Below, in pieces: positions 11,674 to 22,073 of a stretch of 38,158 nt of DNA (position 1 is its first letter; every line of letters begins with the position of its first letter). The position numbers were made by a program, and so were the translations under genes. The stretch is from Porogramme epimiltina (taxonomy: Eukaryota > Basidiomycota > Agaricomycetes > Polyporales > Polyporaceae): contig FTLJ01001077.1 of assembly GCA_900155495.1 (NCBI GenBank), positions 1-38,158 on the forward strand. The letters are read 5' to 3'. Below the pieces are notes generated by a model that did not search any database, was not told the DNA's origin, and was given only the letters and a program-made list of their open reading frames with translations.

Positions 11674-12192
11674 TTACGCGGGAGTTCCTGGACCTTGCGC
11701 AGCTGGCGGCTCGGGCACGGCCGAGGCGCCGTCGAGGCCGGCGAGCTTTCGTTCCTCGGGCGTGAGCGAGAAGAATGCGGCTTTTTGCGCCTCCAGCCAG
11801 CGCCTCGGCTTGCGGGGGTGGGACGGCAGCTATCAGCCGACGAAGGACAGGAGGCGCGGCTCGACACGTACCGGCATGAACACATGCTCGTGGTCGCCAA
11901 AGTCGTGGAAGAGCACAGCGTAGAGTATCGCAGCTCGAGCCCCGGCGGCGTCAGGGCGCGTGGAGGTGGCGGGCGGGCAGGAGGAGCGGCGGGACTCACT
12001 GGGGACGATCAGAAAGTTGGCTATTCGTGACACGGGGGCGACCCAGGGCCTGAATTTGGGTGGCTCGGGGGACGAGCCCTGTGGTTCTGGCCATGGGTTC
12101 GATCTTTTCGAGCTTGCATTCCTGGCCGAGAAGCGGGGCGGGGGGCGGGGAGAGAGACGGAGGGGAACCGTGCGCGGCGGGCGAGGCAGCAT
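11674..12192 (-). CDS. Small putative mitochondrial membrane protein, function unknown
   Basis: Minus-strand exons 12192-12000, 11933-11872 and 11808-11674 give 129 residues. The N-terminus is rich in Arg, Pro and Ser with no acidic residue in the first 35, as in a mitochondrial presequence. A single hydrophobic segment follows at about 58-75 (NFLIVPTAILYAVLF), then a charged patch HDFGDHEHVFMP. The end is an amphipathic helix (RRWLEAQKAAFFSLTPEERK). This layout suggests a single-pass inner-membrane protein, perhaps an accessory or assembly factor of a respiratory complex. I do not recognise the family. Acceptors are gag (11936-11934) and aag (11811-11809), which are weaker than usual. The stop codon at 11676-11674 is followed after two bases by a consensus GTAAGT donor, so the 3' end may be spliced differently. 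The gene shares its promoter with the divergent transcription factor gene. Confidence 0.6.
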
Positions 12193-12461
12193 GGCGGCGG
12201 CAGGGAGGAGAGAGGGACGGCCGGAGCGCCCGGAGCCGGCCTCGGGCGATCGCTCAAGTCGGCTCCGCGATCGGGCCTAATGGGGGTTTGGCGGGGGGAG
12301 GCCGGGAGTTAGCGGGCGTAAATAAGGGGAAAATAAAAAGAATGCCGGAGTCGACGAGCTTGTCCGCTCTTTTCGGCGGAGGTGGAGACGCCCGCGCTTG
12401 GTCTCTCTGTCCTGCGCTCGCCCGGGCTCGTCCTTCTCTTTCTCTCTCCACGTCCGCGAGC
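12193..12461. promoter_or_regulatory. Shared divergent promoter, 269 bp
   Basis: The start codons of the small mitochondrial protein (minus) and of the Zn2Cys6 factor (plus) are 269 bases apart, so the two genes must share promoter DNA. An A/T-rich patch at about 12317-12342 (TAAATAAG, then AAAATAAAAAG) could serve as the core element in this otherwise GC-rich stretch. The plus-strand bases just before 12462 are a pyrimidine-rich leader. Confidence 0.5.
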
Positions 12462-15400
12462 ATGAGCTCCGTCCACGACCCCGCCCTCGCCGACTACTCC
12501 CCTCCCGCCAAGCGGCCCCGCGTCGCAGACCCCATCCTCCACCCCGCCAGCTTCGTCCCCGGACCCCCTGGCCCTAGCACCCCCGCGCACCCCGACCAGG
12601 ACGGAGCTGCAGATGCCGCCTCAAAGAAGAACAGGAAGCGGCCCCTCTCGTGCGGCGAATGCAGGAGGTGCGCCCCTCTCGCCTGCCCTCCCGCCGTGCC
12701 ACTCACTCGCGTACCCCCTCGCCCCCGCCCCCGCCTAGACTGAAACTCAAGGTATGTTCGGGTACTATAACCGTTGCCGGCGACCCCGCCCTCATCCGCG
12801 CCGCACAGTGCGATCGCGTTTTCCCGTGCCAGTCATGCATGAAGAGAGGTTGTGCGGAGATATGCCCCGACGGCGCGCTCACGGGAGGCAAAGGCAGCAG
12901 GTGCGCGCGCACGTCCCGCCCCCCGCCTCGATCAATGGCCCGGGCGGCACCGGCCGGCGTCCTGACCGTGATCTACTATGACCGTCTAGGTTCATTCTCG
13001 CCAACACAGAACAACTACACGAGAAAATAAAGTCGATGAGCACTCGCATCCGCGAGCTGGAGGACGCGCTAGGGGACCTCCAGTCCGCGCACCCCCTCCT
13101 ACGAGAAGACCTCCTTCTCATCAAGAAGTCTGCCGATTTATTCGGAGTCGACCCCAGCCAGATGCAGCCCTCCGCAGCCGAGGGTGGCAAACGCTCCGAA
13201 TCGACACAGCTGGGTCTTGCTACGCCAGTATCACCACCCGGGATGAGTGATGTACGTCATGTAGCAACGGCGCGTTACAGCATGGCTTACCCGCGTGTCA
13301 CAGCGACAGAGTCAGTCCCCGCCTGCTAACGGCATTGCGGAGGACTACGGTATTCCGCTGGATATCCTCCGTGTCAGCGATCGATTCCCAGCACCCAGTG
13401 CGCTGACGTTCGACCTAAATCCAAACCTTCGAAAGCGCATTATCGACCTGCTCCCCCCTCAGAGTGAAGCTCGGTATCTGTGTGAACAGGCAGCTGAGCA
13501 TGCAGCGTGGCAGTGCGTTCTTAGTTTATTTCCCCGCCCTCCCCGACTACAACCACCGGTCGTCTCTCCTCTTTCCTGCGCTTCGCGGCAACTTACTCGT
13601 AGCGCTGACTAACGTTTGATATGCAGCCAAAACTCGGACGGGAGCGACGGCGTTCCGAACATGGTCCACAGCGTTTACAACACCTCCCCAACAACCCTCA
13701 ACCCCCACCGTCTGTCGTACTTCCTGATCGTCTTGGCAATCGGCGTATGCGTGGACCAGCGGCGCAGCCATCAGTCGTGGACGGCGGACGCTGAGCGGTA
13801 TCATCAACTTTCGAGAGCGGCACTATGTGAGACGTCAGTCATCACAGAACCGAGCATGGACGCGATTAACGCCCTGGTATGTTTGAGTGGTTGTGCTGTT
13901 TGCCTCGTGTGGCTGATGATGTGGCCAGTTTTATATGGCGCGGTACTTGTCAATGTTCTCGGTGGACAAGGAGGCGACGGAGTACGCGTGGTCCGTTCTG
14001 GTGCGTCACAAAGGTGGTCGTCCCACTGACGACGGCCCACGCTAAATTTTACCCCGTTCAGGGCATTGCGGTCAAGCTTGCTGTCGGTGTACGTCGCTTT
14101 TCGCTCCCGGCCGAACAACTCGTGTGCTAACCATCTTTCGTCGCCAGCTCGGCCTGAGTAAGCTCGAGTGCTTTTCTTGGTCAGCGATGGGATAACTCAC
14201 TCCGCACGGCATCAGACCGGGCCTCTAGCCGCTCAAAGATGATACCAGAAGAGGTCGACAAGCGGAAAACGCTGCTTTGGTGCATGCAAAATGTCGACCA
14301 ACGGCTGGTCAGTAATTAATATCGTGTGCGCAGCATCGTGGCTAACTCATCCACGCCCATCACGCAGTCGCTGATGCTACGGCGCCCCCCTTCGCTCTCC
14401 TTGCGGTATGTGGACGTCGACCCACCGAAAGCGAGCGAATTCCCGGTGTCATCCCCCAGGGAGCTTTGTGCGTGTATCTCATTTTGATCCTAGCAACCAA
14501 CAGGATGTCTGAATGGACTGGTTCTAGATCAACGATGGCATTACACGTTTACAGCACATTGCATCTCACCGGTCCTCGAGCTCGTGGTGTCCCCGGTCCC
14601 GCCACTTTACAGGGACGTCCTGGCACTGGATGCGTATATACGGAATTCCGAACTTCCAGATTACATGCACATTAACCCCGGGACAACCTCGGGCAATGGG
14701 CTATGCATCGTGCAACTCTGGACAACCATGACACGCGATGTCGGTGCGTATGCCCCTATTCCCACCGAATCGCAGCCCATCTGACACTTCGCGCAGCTTT
14801 CCTGAACTTACACCGGCAGTACTTTGCGCAAGCGATCAATGAGGGTCTCTGGACAAATCACAAATATGCCCTCTCTGTTGCCGCCGTATACGAAGCGTCT
14901 CGTTCATTACTCTGGAATCTGGAAGCATATTACAGGCAGCAACCCGAATACTCAGTCCGGTCACAACGTTTATGGTGGAACGGCCTTTCCTCTGCCGTAA
15001 GTTTGTTCTCCGGTGATTCAGGCAGATCCTCACAGCCGTTTTCAGATCGCGTTATCACTGCTGGTGACACGAGTTCCACCATCGGTTATGGCGTCGAACG
15101 CGTTGCTGGAGCTTGCCAAGGTTTCCCGGTTCTACTCGGACGTTAGCAACCGGTGCCCACTTGCGGCCAAGGCCTGCGTGAGTATTCCCGACCTTCTCCA
15201 CACGAAACGCAATGCCAACCCCATCATCGCACAGCCCATCCTCGAGAGCCTCTTCGACCGCGCACGGGCCACATACCTCCACAGCCGGTACGGACTGCAC
15301 CACGACGCCATCGACCCGGACGACGAGCTCTGCAAGATCGCCGTCCGCTCCGGGCTCATCCTCCCCGCGACGAACCGCGCGCCCGCGCCGGTACCCGCCG

Positions 15401-15720
15401 ACGCGGACTCGTCGCCGTTCTCGCCGGACGTGGCACACTCGGCACTCATGCGCGTGTACGAGGACATGACGGCGAATGTTCCCCCGCCGAACGACCCGAT
15501 CCTCATGCCCGGCCAGCTGCACCGGCCGTCGAACGGGGCCGGGATGCGCAACGGGGCGTCTTCCGCAAGCGCCGGCACTGGCGGCTTCGGGGTCTCCGCG
15601 GAGCGGTCGGGCTGCCAGAGCGACGGGTACGGCGGGAGCGTCGGGGGCGGCCTCACGGCCCAGCATTTCAAGTGGCTCAGCTCAGAGTCGAGTGAGTACA
15701 CTTGGATGTCGTGGTTCTGA
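12462..15720 (+). CDS. Zn(II)2Cys6 transcription factor with fungal-specific domain
   Basis: Exons: 12462-12667, 12739-12751, 12809-12900, 12990-13251, 13304-13512, 13627-13876, 13929-14000, 14062-14088, 14148-14157, 14216-14307, 14368-14445, 14494-14743, 14797-14996, 15046-15177 and 15235-15720, giving about 792 residues. The binuclear zinc cluster uses Cys64, 67, 74, 80, 83 and 92 (CGECRRLKLKCDRVFPC, then CMKRGCAEIC). A short coiled coil follows (LHEKIKSMSTRIRELEDAL). The fungal-specific domain covers roughly residues 200-600, with ARYLSMFSVDKEATEYAW, GIAVKLAVGLGLNRASS and LHRQYFAQAI. Such proteins bind CGG-type half sites and control catabolism or secondary metabolism; the target here is unknown. 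Exons of 13 and 10 nt are very small. The junction between 14445 and 14494 is the weakest: the better donor at 14468 would create an in-frame TGA. The segment 15178-15234 is a frame-neutral 57-nt intron with good GTGAGT and CAG borders and could be retained. Confidence 0.88.
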
Positions 15721-16453
15721 GCGCCTCGCGCCCTCCGCGCCCTCCAGCCGTGCGTTCGTGTTTTGCTGCAATTGGGGAGCGCTGTTTCAGTTTTGTCCGC
15801 CGCCGCCGACTCGATGGCGGCGAACGCCATGCACGATAGAGTTGGTGTTCTTGTACGCGAGGGGAGCTGGTGCTTTCTTGCTGTGATGCTGCTGCTGTAA
15901 CACTTTTTGTTATGCTGTCCGGATACGACTACGCCCCGACACGACGATGACGACGATAGTGGTGGTGGCCTGGCGCGGTGCCGACGCTGTGATTGATCCG
16001 TAGCGAGTGCGGGAGTGCGGTGCGGGCTCGTGGACTGAAGTGTAGCTTAGATCCTTGTATGATTTCCTTATACTCTGGCTATTAGTTTTCCTTCATCGTA
16101 TGCGTACTACCTTATTAGACCTTTCTACCTGGCGGTGATATACGAGGCTCTCTATTCACAATGACACTAGGCTTCTCTGGAACCCACCCGGAACTGTTCG
16201 GAGGTGTGCCAGGGTAATGAGCGGCCTGCATCTGGGCGAACGGTCCCACTATTACCTCTCAGTTGACCTTGCCTCTCGCGTATTTGTATTGCCGTCGTGG
16301 TCAGTGGCTCGATGACTGCCCACTATGTGACGTCCCGGAGCATCCGCAATCGCGGCTGGACAGGCCTCGGGGAGCCTGGAGGAGCGCCATGTCCTAATCC
16401 GGCAGCCACCTAAACCATGAGGTCATCCCAGCAAATCAGCCCAAAGGCGCGCC
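15721..16453. other. 3' flank of factor gene and promoter of PNP oxidase
   Basis: Both neighbours run on the plus strand. The first half is T-rich, as expected for a 3' untranslated region. I see no clear TATA box or gene. The last 80 bases before 16454 become pyrimidine-rich. Confidence 0.5.
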
Positions 16454-17331
16454 ATGCATCCTCTGACTCGAACCTCTCCCTCCTTCGTTTCCCTCTTGCG
16501 CCCATCTCCCTACCTTTGCTCGCGATCAAGGTTGCTACGCACCAAACCATCTCCCAGGTCGTTCGCCATGTCCACCGAAGTCTCCATCGCCCAGACCGGG
16601 CCCGACAAGATCCAAGTCCTGGCGCACGAGCAGTACGACGCACCCGAGCAGCTCACGCCGACGTCCGTCGACCCCTCGCCGCTCGCGCAGTTCCGCGCGT
16701 GGTTCACCGCCGTGCAGGGCGCCGTGCCCGAGCCCGAGGCGATGACGCTCTGCACCGCGTCCGCGGCGGGCGTGCCCGCCGCGCGCGTCGTGCTCCTCAA
16801 GCAGGTCGACGCGCGCGGGTTCGTCTTCTACACCAACTACACGTCGGCCAAGTCGCGCGACCTCGCGGCGAACCCCCGCGCGGCGATCGCGTTCTACTGG
16901 CGCGGCGTGCACCGCCAGGTGCGCGTCGTCGGCCGCGCGGAGCGCGTGAGCCGCGAGGAGAGCGCGGAGTACTTCAGCTCGCGCCCGCTTGGATCGCGCG
17001 TCGGCGCGTGGGCGAGCCGGCAGAGCACAGTCGTGGGCGAGGGTGAGGTGCAGGCGCGCGTGGAGCGCATCCAGGAGCGGTTTGGGGAGGAGGTGCCGCT
17101 CCCGGACTTCTGGGGCGGGTGGAGGATCGTGCCAGAGTACGTCGCGTTTTCTTGTTTGTGTGCGCATCTATGTTACGGGTGGCGTCTTACGGTCGTGCTG
17201 GCCTTTTCAACAGCGAGGTCGAGTTTTGGCTAGGAAAACCGTCGAGACTCCACGACCGAGTACGATACACCCGGGTGGAAGGGTCACCGGAGGAAGCGCC
17301 CCAGTGGAAGATTGAGCGGCTTGCGCCGTGA
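16454..17331 (+). CDS. PDX3: Pyridoxamine/pyridoxine 5'-phosphate oxidase
   Basis: Exons 16454-17136 and 17214-17331 give 266 residues. The enzyme uses FMN and oxygen to turn pyridoxine or pyridoxamine 5'-phosphate into pyridoxal 5'-phosphate, the last step of vitamin B6 salvage. The body of the protein matches the family throughout: [33 protein letters not shown], the FMN/phosphate-binding [49 protein letters not shown], and the C-terminal [19 protein letters not shown] and WKIERLAP. A second in-frame ATG at 16568 (MSTEVSIAQ) gives 228 residues, close to the usual fungal length. The extra 38 residues from 16454 are rich in Ser and Arg with no acidic residue, like a mitochondrial presequence, so both starts may be used. 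The single intron is 77 bp. Confidence 0.93.
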
Positions 17332-17741
17332 GGTAGACCTTACAAATGATAGGTTGTATCAACTAGGAATGTATCATATGAACACGAATACTGCGTGCCT
17401 CATGGTGAGGTATCACAGATCCCAATTTCCAAAGCTCTGGCATGCCTGTACAACATGGTTATGTCCTCGGCTTCCCCGGACATTCCTCATACGGTTGCAG
17501 CGGTGCACGCGCTTCGGAACCAGCTTAACTAGGAGGCTAACGGAACTCAGGAAAGAGAAAGCGCCTGTCGGCGTGCGGCTGACCAGTCATGCCAGTACCT
17601 GAGCCGCCGAGATTAAAACTCCTTCGGTCGCACTCGCCTTCTCTAGACCGCCAACCGCGCTAGCAGAGCATTCTTGCGTTCTTCGCGGAGCCTTACTACT
17701 GAACATCCTATCACTCGAGTTCTCTACATCTAGAAGTTAAC

Positions 17742-18018
17742 ATGCCCGCCAGGATCATCAGCCCCAATCTCATCGACCAACTACTCCTTCTGGACGGTGG
17801 CGCGGTCCGGATGATTTTCAATGAGCTTCGACCCCAAGGATATCTCTTATCACTATCCTTGACCCGAGAAACGATACAGGGGCTGTTTTTGCTTCTTCAA
17901 AGCGCGCGGTGAGACCTGACACTCTCCCATTAGGACAGTAATATTTTCTCATAGGAAACTCCAGAACCCTACGTTCGATAGGCAACCACAAATTAACCCG
18001 CCCTCTTCCTCTGTCTAA
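17742..18018 (+). CDS. Candidate small two-exon gene, function unknown
   Basis: An ATG at 17742 with A at -3 opens a 57-codon frame starting MPARIISPNLIDQLLLLDGG. The frame would end in a TGA that overlaps a GTGAGA donor at 17909. Removing 17909-17954 (46 bp, ending TAG) joins CG|G in phase and extends the protein to 76 residues ending in NPPSSSV. The composition (Leu-rich helix, then a polar tail) is protein-like, but I recognise no family and the intron is at the short end of the local range. It may be a chance frame. Confidence 0.2.
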
Positions 18019-21000
18019 CGAATTTTACGCGGCGTGACTCTCTAGTTGAACAAACGCCGTAATAGAAGACACCATACGACATCCTCGAAACGGCCATGGC
18101 ACTCGACTCGGAGAGAGCTGAAGAGACTACTACCCCCCAACTTCAGTCAGATGCGTGCAAGCCTCTCTCAGAAACACTCCAACACTTCCCTCTCCCACAC
18201 GTCATCATAGCCGACCACCCTCCAACACCCTAAGCCCCCATTCCGATGATATTGGCCAAGTCCGAAGACAATAATTTCTCTATCGGTCACCTTTGCAGTT
18301 TTCTCCGTACCACGTTCGACACTGGATACACTCCAAGAAAAAACTTCCCTTCAGACGGTTTCAGATTCAGATGATGTACTATGACGATTGACATTGCCTG
18401 TGTCAATTTCGTACCAGCAGGCCGCACGGTTACCAGGCCCCTTGCCATTTGCGTTGACATGTTCCCTGGTCCTTTCTGGCCACGAACAACTCCCTTGCAA
18501 GAAGCCTGGCCACACAGATCCCTACTCCTCCTGGCTCCAAGACGCGTTCGTAAGCTAGCACACTCCACCTTTCTGCACGGAGATGCTTCAGATATTGCGG
18601 GTGTTCCGGACAACGAGGCTCGCATGCAGCACTCGGATAACGTAAATGAGGAGACACTCCTTAAAACTATGACATCCAAAGCCCTCAAGCTGATACCCTT
18701 CGCACCAGTTCCTCTCGCCTATTGTAAGCAACAGCCCGGTACTGTCCGGGGCGAACATCCACTAATACCCAATGCTCCACAGGATTGGTCTGCCGACTCC
18801 TGAGACCGCTGAGGGCTGTTCCAGATATATTACAGCAAATTTTCGACTTCCCACACGACATGACTGATGCAGCGGCGCTTCCCATCCGTTGATTGAAAGA
18901 GGTGACAAGTCTGTTACGAGACTCGGGCTGCAATACGTGGGCTTGGAATACCCGAAACACATGTTCACGCAGTCAGTGAGGTATCGTGTGATTCGTTCGA
19001 GCGAATATGGTTGGCACGGAGATGAAAGCACCCGGGCTGAGGTCATGACTGACACTGCGGTATGTAATGGACAGCTTTATGCTGTAATCTACAGATGATA
19101 CCGTTTTCTTATGCACGACATACGAACAATACGGGATAACACTCGGGGAATGTGGTCGGTCTTTTAAGGTGGAGAAGTTCAGCCATGCTGTGGTTATCCA
19201 GCGCGTCTGAAGCGGGACGGCAAAACCACAAAGCACGCTCCCCGGGAGGGCCACATGCACACGGCCGCCGCCCGCCCTCAGCCAACGCAAACGGGTCGAA
19301 TTTGAAGCCCTGCGCGGAACTGCGCGGGACCGACCGCTGCAGGGTCACCCGCGCCCTCGATTCCCGAAACCCAAGGGCCGACCTCCCCGGCCCCGAGGCC
19401 GGCTAATTCGCAGCGACAGCGCGCTGATGGTGAGAGCGGCCAAGAGCGCGGACGCGAGATGCCCATATGCACGCGTCCCGCCGCGGCGGCGGCAGGGTCG
19501 CGCGACCCCCGCGCCCCTCGCCAGCCCTCGCCGGCGGCAGGGGCGCAGACTCGGCGTGCCTGACTCGCCTGCGGCGGCGGAGAGGGGGCGGGGTGGGTTG
19601 GGGGTCGGTGGGGTGGTGGGGGCCGTGATTGCGGTTGCGCTGTGCTACCAGACAGCTCATGCCAGATCGGTGCGGCGCGATACTCAACCACAGCGCCTGT
19701 TGTGGTCGGGCGACGGTGTGGTTTGGTTTGTTCGTCTTCAATGCCGTGTGGATCGCCATGGGCGCGGTGGAGGCGAAAGTGGTAACAGTGGACACATCGA
19801 CACCCGTCCGCCACTCTGCGGCGGGATATTTGGGTAGCCCGCCGTGGCCGCTCGGGGGCGATCGGAGCAATAGGGGCAGCCAGCCGCCGGCGGTCGCGCG
19901 GCCTGCTGAACTGGGCCTAGCACGCACTCCGCCTTCGAATTCTCTCCGTAGCTAAGCGTGCCCCTGGCTGCAGCTCACTGGGGGTGGGCCCACCACCAGG
20001 CCGCAGGTGAGACACTCCGTTGCTCGGGAGACGTGCGCAACCCACCGCGCAGGAGTCCGGGCGCGGGGGGCAGTACGGCGGCGCGGGGACTCAGCTCTCT
20101 CGGATTTACGACCGGGACGCGCAGCGCGGGCGCGGGGATAAACAGGAACGCCCTCTTTCGGCGATATACTCGCGTTTGGCAGGAGAGTGCGCGTACGGCA
20201 GCGCAGCTGGGCAGGGATATCTCCAGGCCTGAGCTGGTACTTTTTTCGCGGGACCGCGCGGAGCGCGGATGGGGGGGCGCAGCGCGCCAACGCCTCGTCC
20301 CTCGGGCGCGACCCGCCCTTTTGCCCCCCTGGCGAGTGCCGTACGGCATCAGCGCACGGGCTTCTCACAATACAGTCCCCGAGCCGGGTGCACATGCTCT
20401 TCGCCGCGGGTGCTGATGAGCGAATGCGCGTCGCGTCGGACGCGAGCGCATTCGAGGGGCGGTATGACGAGCGTGGCATTCCGGGCACCTCCCTCAGCGA
20501 GGGGCGGGCGCGAGGAGAGGCTGGGAGGCCGCGCGGCGGGCACAGGCGCCGCACGGGACGCCGTGTGAGGTTGTGCGGGGATAACGTTCCGCTCGAGATC
20601 TTGCTGGGCGGCCCATGGGCACAGGGCCATGCGCGGAGCCCTCGAGAGGCCTCGTGCTTTTTGGTCCTGGAGAAGACGAGAATCGCTCGCCGCCATGACG
20701 ATGCGCTCCGAGACTGGTGGTGAGAGTCGGAGGTCTGAGAATGTTCGAAGCCGTCCGTGGGGACGTGTGTCTCTGTGATTTCGCGAACGTGGCAGCCACC
20801 GACCCGAGGTGTGCACCTGGTGATGTCCGCGGGTAAGTGTGCGCCGCCACCCGGAGCGTCGTGGATAGAGGTAGATAAGTCCGGAACATTGTCAAGGCCT
20901 GCTATCGACGCGATAAGCGTGGTGCTGTCGCTTGCCCCCGAGGCGTCGAGTCTCTGGAAGTCTTGTGGGGAGCACGACAACTAGAGGATCACCCAGAGGG

Positions 21001-21350
21001 GAAAGTAGGTTACCGTCGTCCATTACAACCGTCGCTTGTGTTAATGTTGTTCGCCCTGAAGCAGTATTTCGGCCCCGCCTGATAGAAACGAGGGTGATCG
21101 CCTCTCTCCGTTCCAGTTCGTTCTCCTCCGTCGCGGACGCCCGACAAGCTCGCGGATGACTATCCCGCTCTTTGAAAAGAATAACAGAACGTAAGATTGG
21201 AATACAACTGTGTGTACGCCTTCTCCGGGACCCGCCGCCTGAGCAGTATCAGACTTCGCCCTTCAGGACCCCGTGATGACGGGCGCGGCGTGATTTCAAA
21301 CACATAATTCGTCATTCCTCCGTAGCTCACCGGGCCCAAGACAGTTGTGG

Positions 21351-22073
21351 CTACTGACGTGGCACTGAAGAGATAGAGAGAGTCCACAAATACTCAAGAG
21401 GGTTTGGCTGGAGGCCTGGGCGGCAGGGTCGAGAGCGCGACCCTGCGGCCAGAACGGATAAACCGGAGATCAGTGGTGGCCACAGGCAACATCGGGGGAC
21501 AGAGAAACTCAGCTCCCTGTTTCGTCGGCTCCGATTTAAACATCCTGGAAAACCAAGCCCGCCGGAAGAAGCCTCCGTATGGAATGTTTGTGAAGAGAAT
21601 AACACATTGGAAGCGCCCAAGAGGGTACTCAGAACACGGCAGCGCCCCAGAGAGCGCCGCAGAATGCGCGCCGACGGGTTTAAGCTTCCTTTCTCCGGCA
21701 ATGCTGCACACCATAGGGGTGATAGCATGATGCTCTCGGGCCGTTCCTGGCCGCCCTTAGCCTGGAAGACAAACGGCGGCCGCCGATCGCAGGGGATGGT
21801 GGCTGAGATAGTCGCCGGATCGAGTGCTGCCGCTGAGAGGGTCGTGTGAGCGGATTGAGGGCCTGTGAGAGGGCCTGCTGGGTAAGTCCAATGCTGCTGA
21901 CGTTGGGCACAGCTGCTGCTGCCGTTCTTAGGGGGGAGGGTCAACGCAGGTAGCATAAACTGTGGATGAGCGGAAGTGCGCCCGGGCGGAGAAAGGGTCG
22001 CAAAAGTACTGCGGGGAAAGAAGGATCTGCGGTCTGGGGAAAACTTATAGGGGTGAAGAGTGCCCTTAGACAT
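21351..22073 (-). CDS. Uninterrupted 240-codon frame, possible hypothetical gene
   Basis: This minus-strand frame has an ATG at 22073 and no stop for 240 codons, in DNA of only moderate GC content where such length is less expected by chance than in the nearby islands. The translation is rich in Ser, Pro, Arg and Leu and shows no domain, signal peptide or clear membrane span. No strong promoter element precedes it. It is listed because of its length only and may be non-coding or the relic of a gene. Confidence 0.18.
   Translation of the reverse strand: MSKGTLHPYKFSPDRRSFFPRSTFATLSPPGRTSAHPQFMLPALTLPPKNGSSSCAQRQQHWTYPAGPLTGPQSAHTTLSAAALDPATISATIPCDRRPPFVFQAKGGQERPESIMLSPLWCAALPEKGSLNPSARILRRSLGRCRVLSTLLGASNVLFSSQTFHTEASSGGLGFPGCLNRSRRNRELSFSVPRCCLWPPLISGLSVLAAGSRSRPCRPGLQPNPLEYLWTLSISSVPRQ

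Noticed and set aside
14468..14503. A 36-nt intron from the GTGCGT donor to the CAG acceptor in the first Zn2Cys6 gene
   Set aside because: It creates an in-frame TGA (T|GA) in the middle of the fungal-specific domain and is shorter than any other intron seen here.
6417..17331. A biosynthetic or catabolic gene cluster around AOX, the Zn2Cys6 factor and PNP oxidase
   Set aside because: The genes belong to unrelated pathways, are separated by large gaps and no tailoring, transporter or core biosynthetic enzyme is present.
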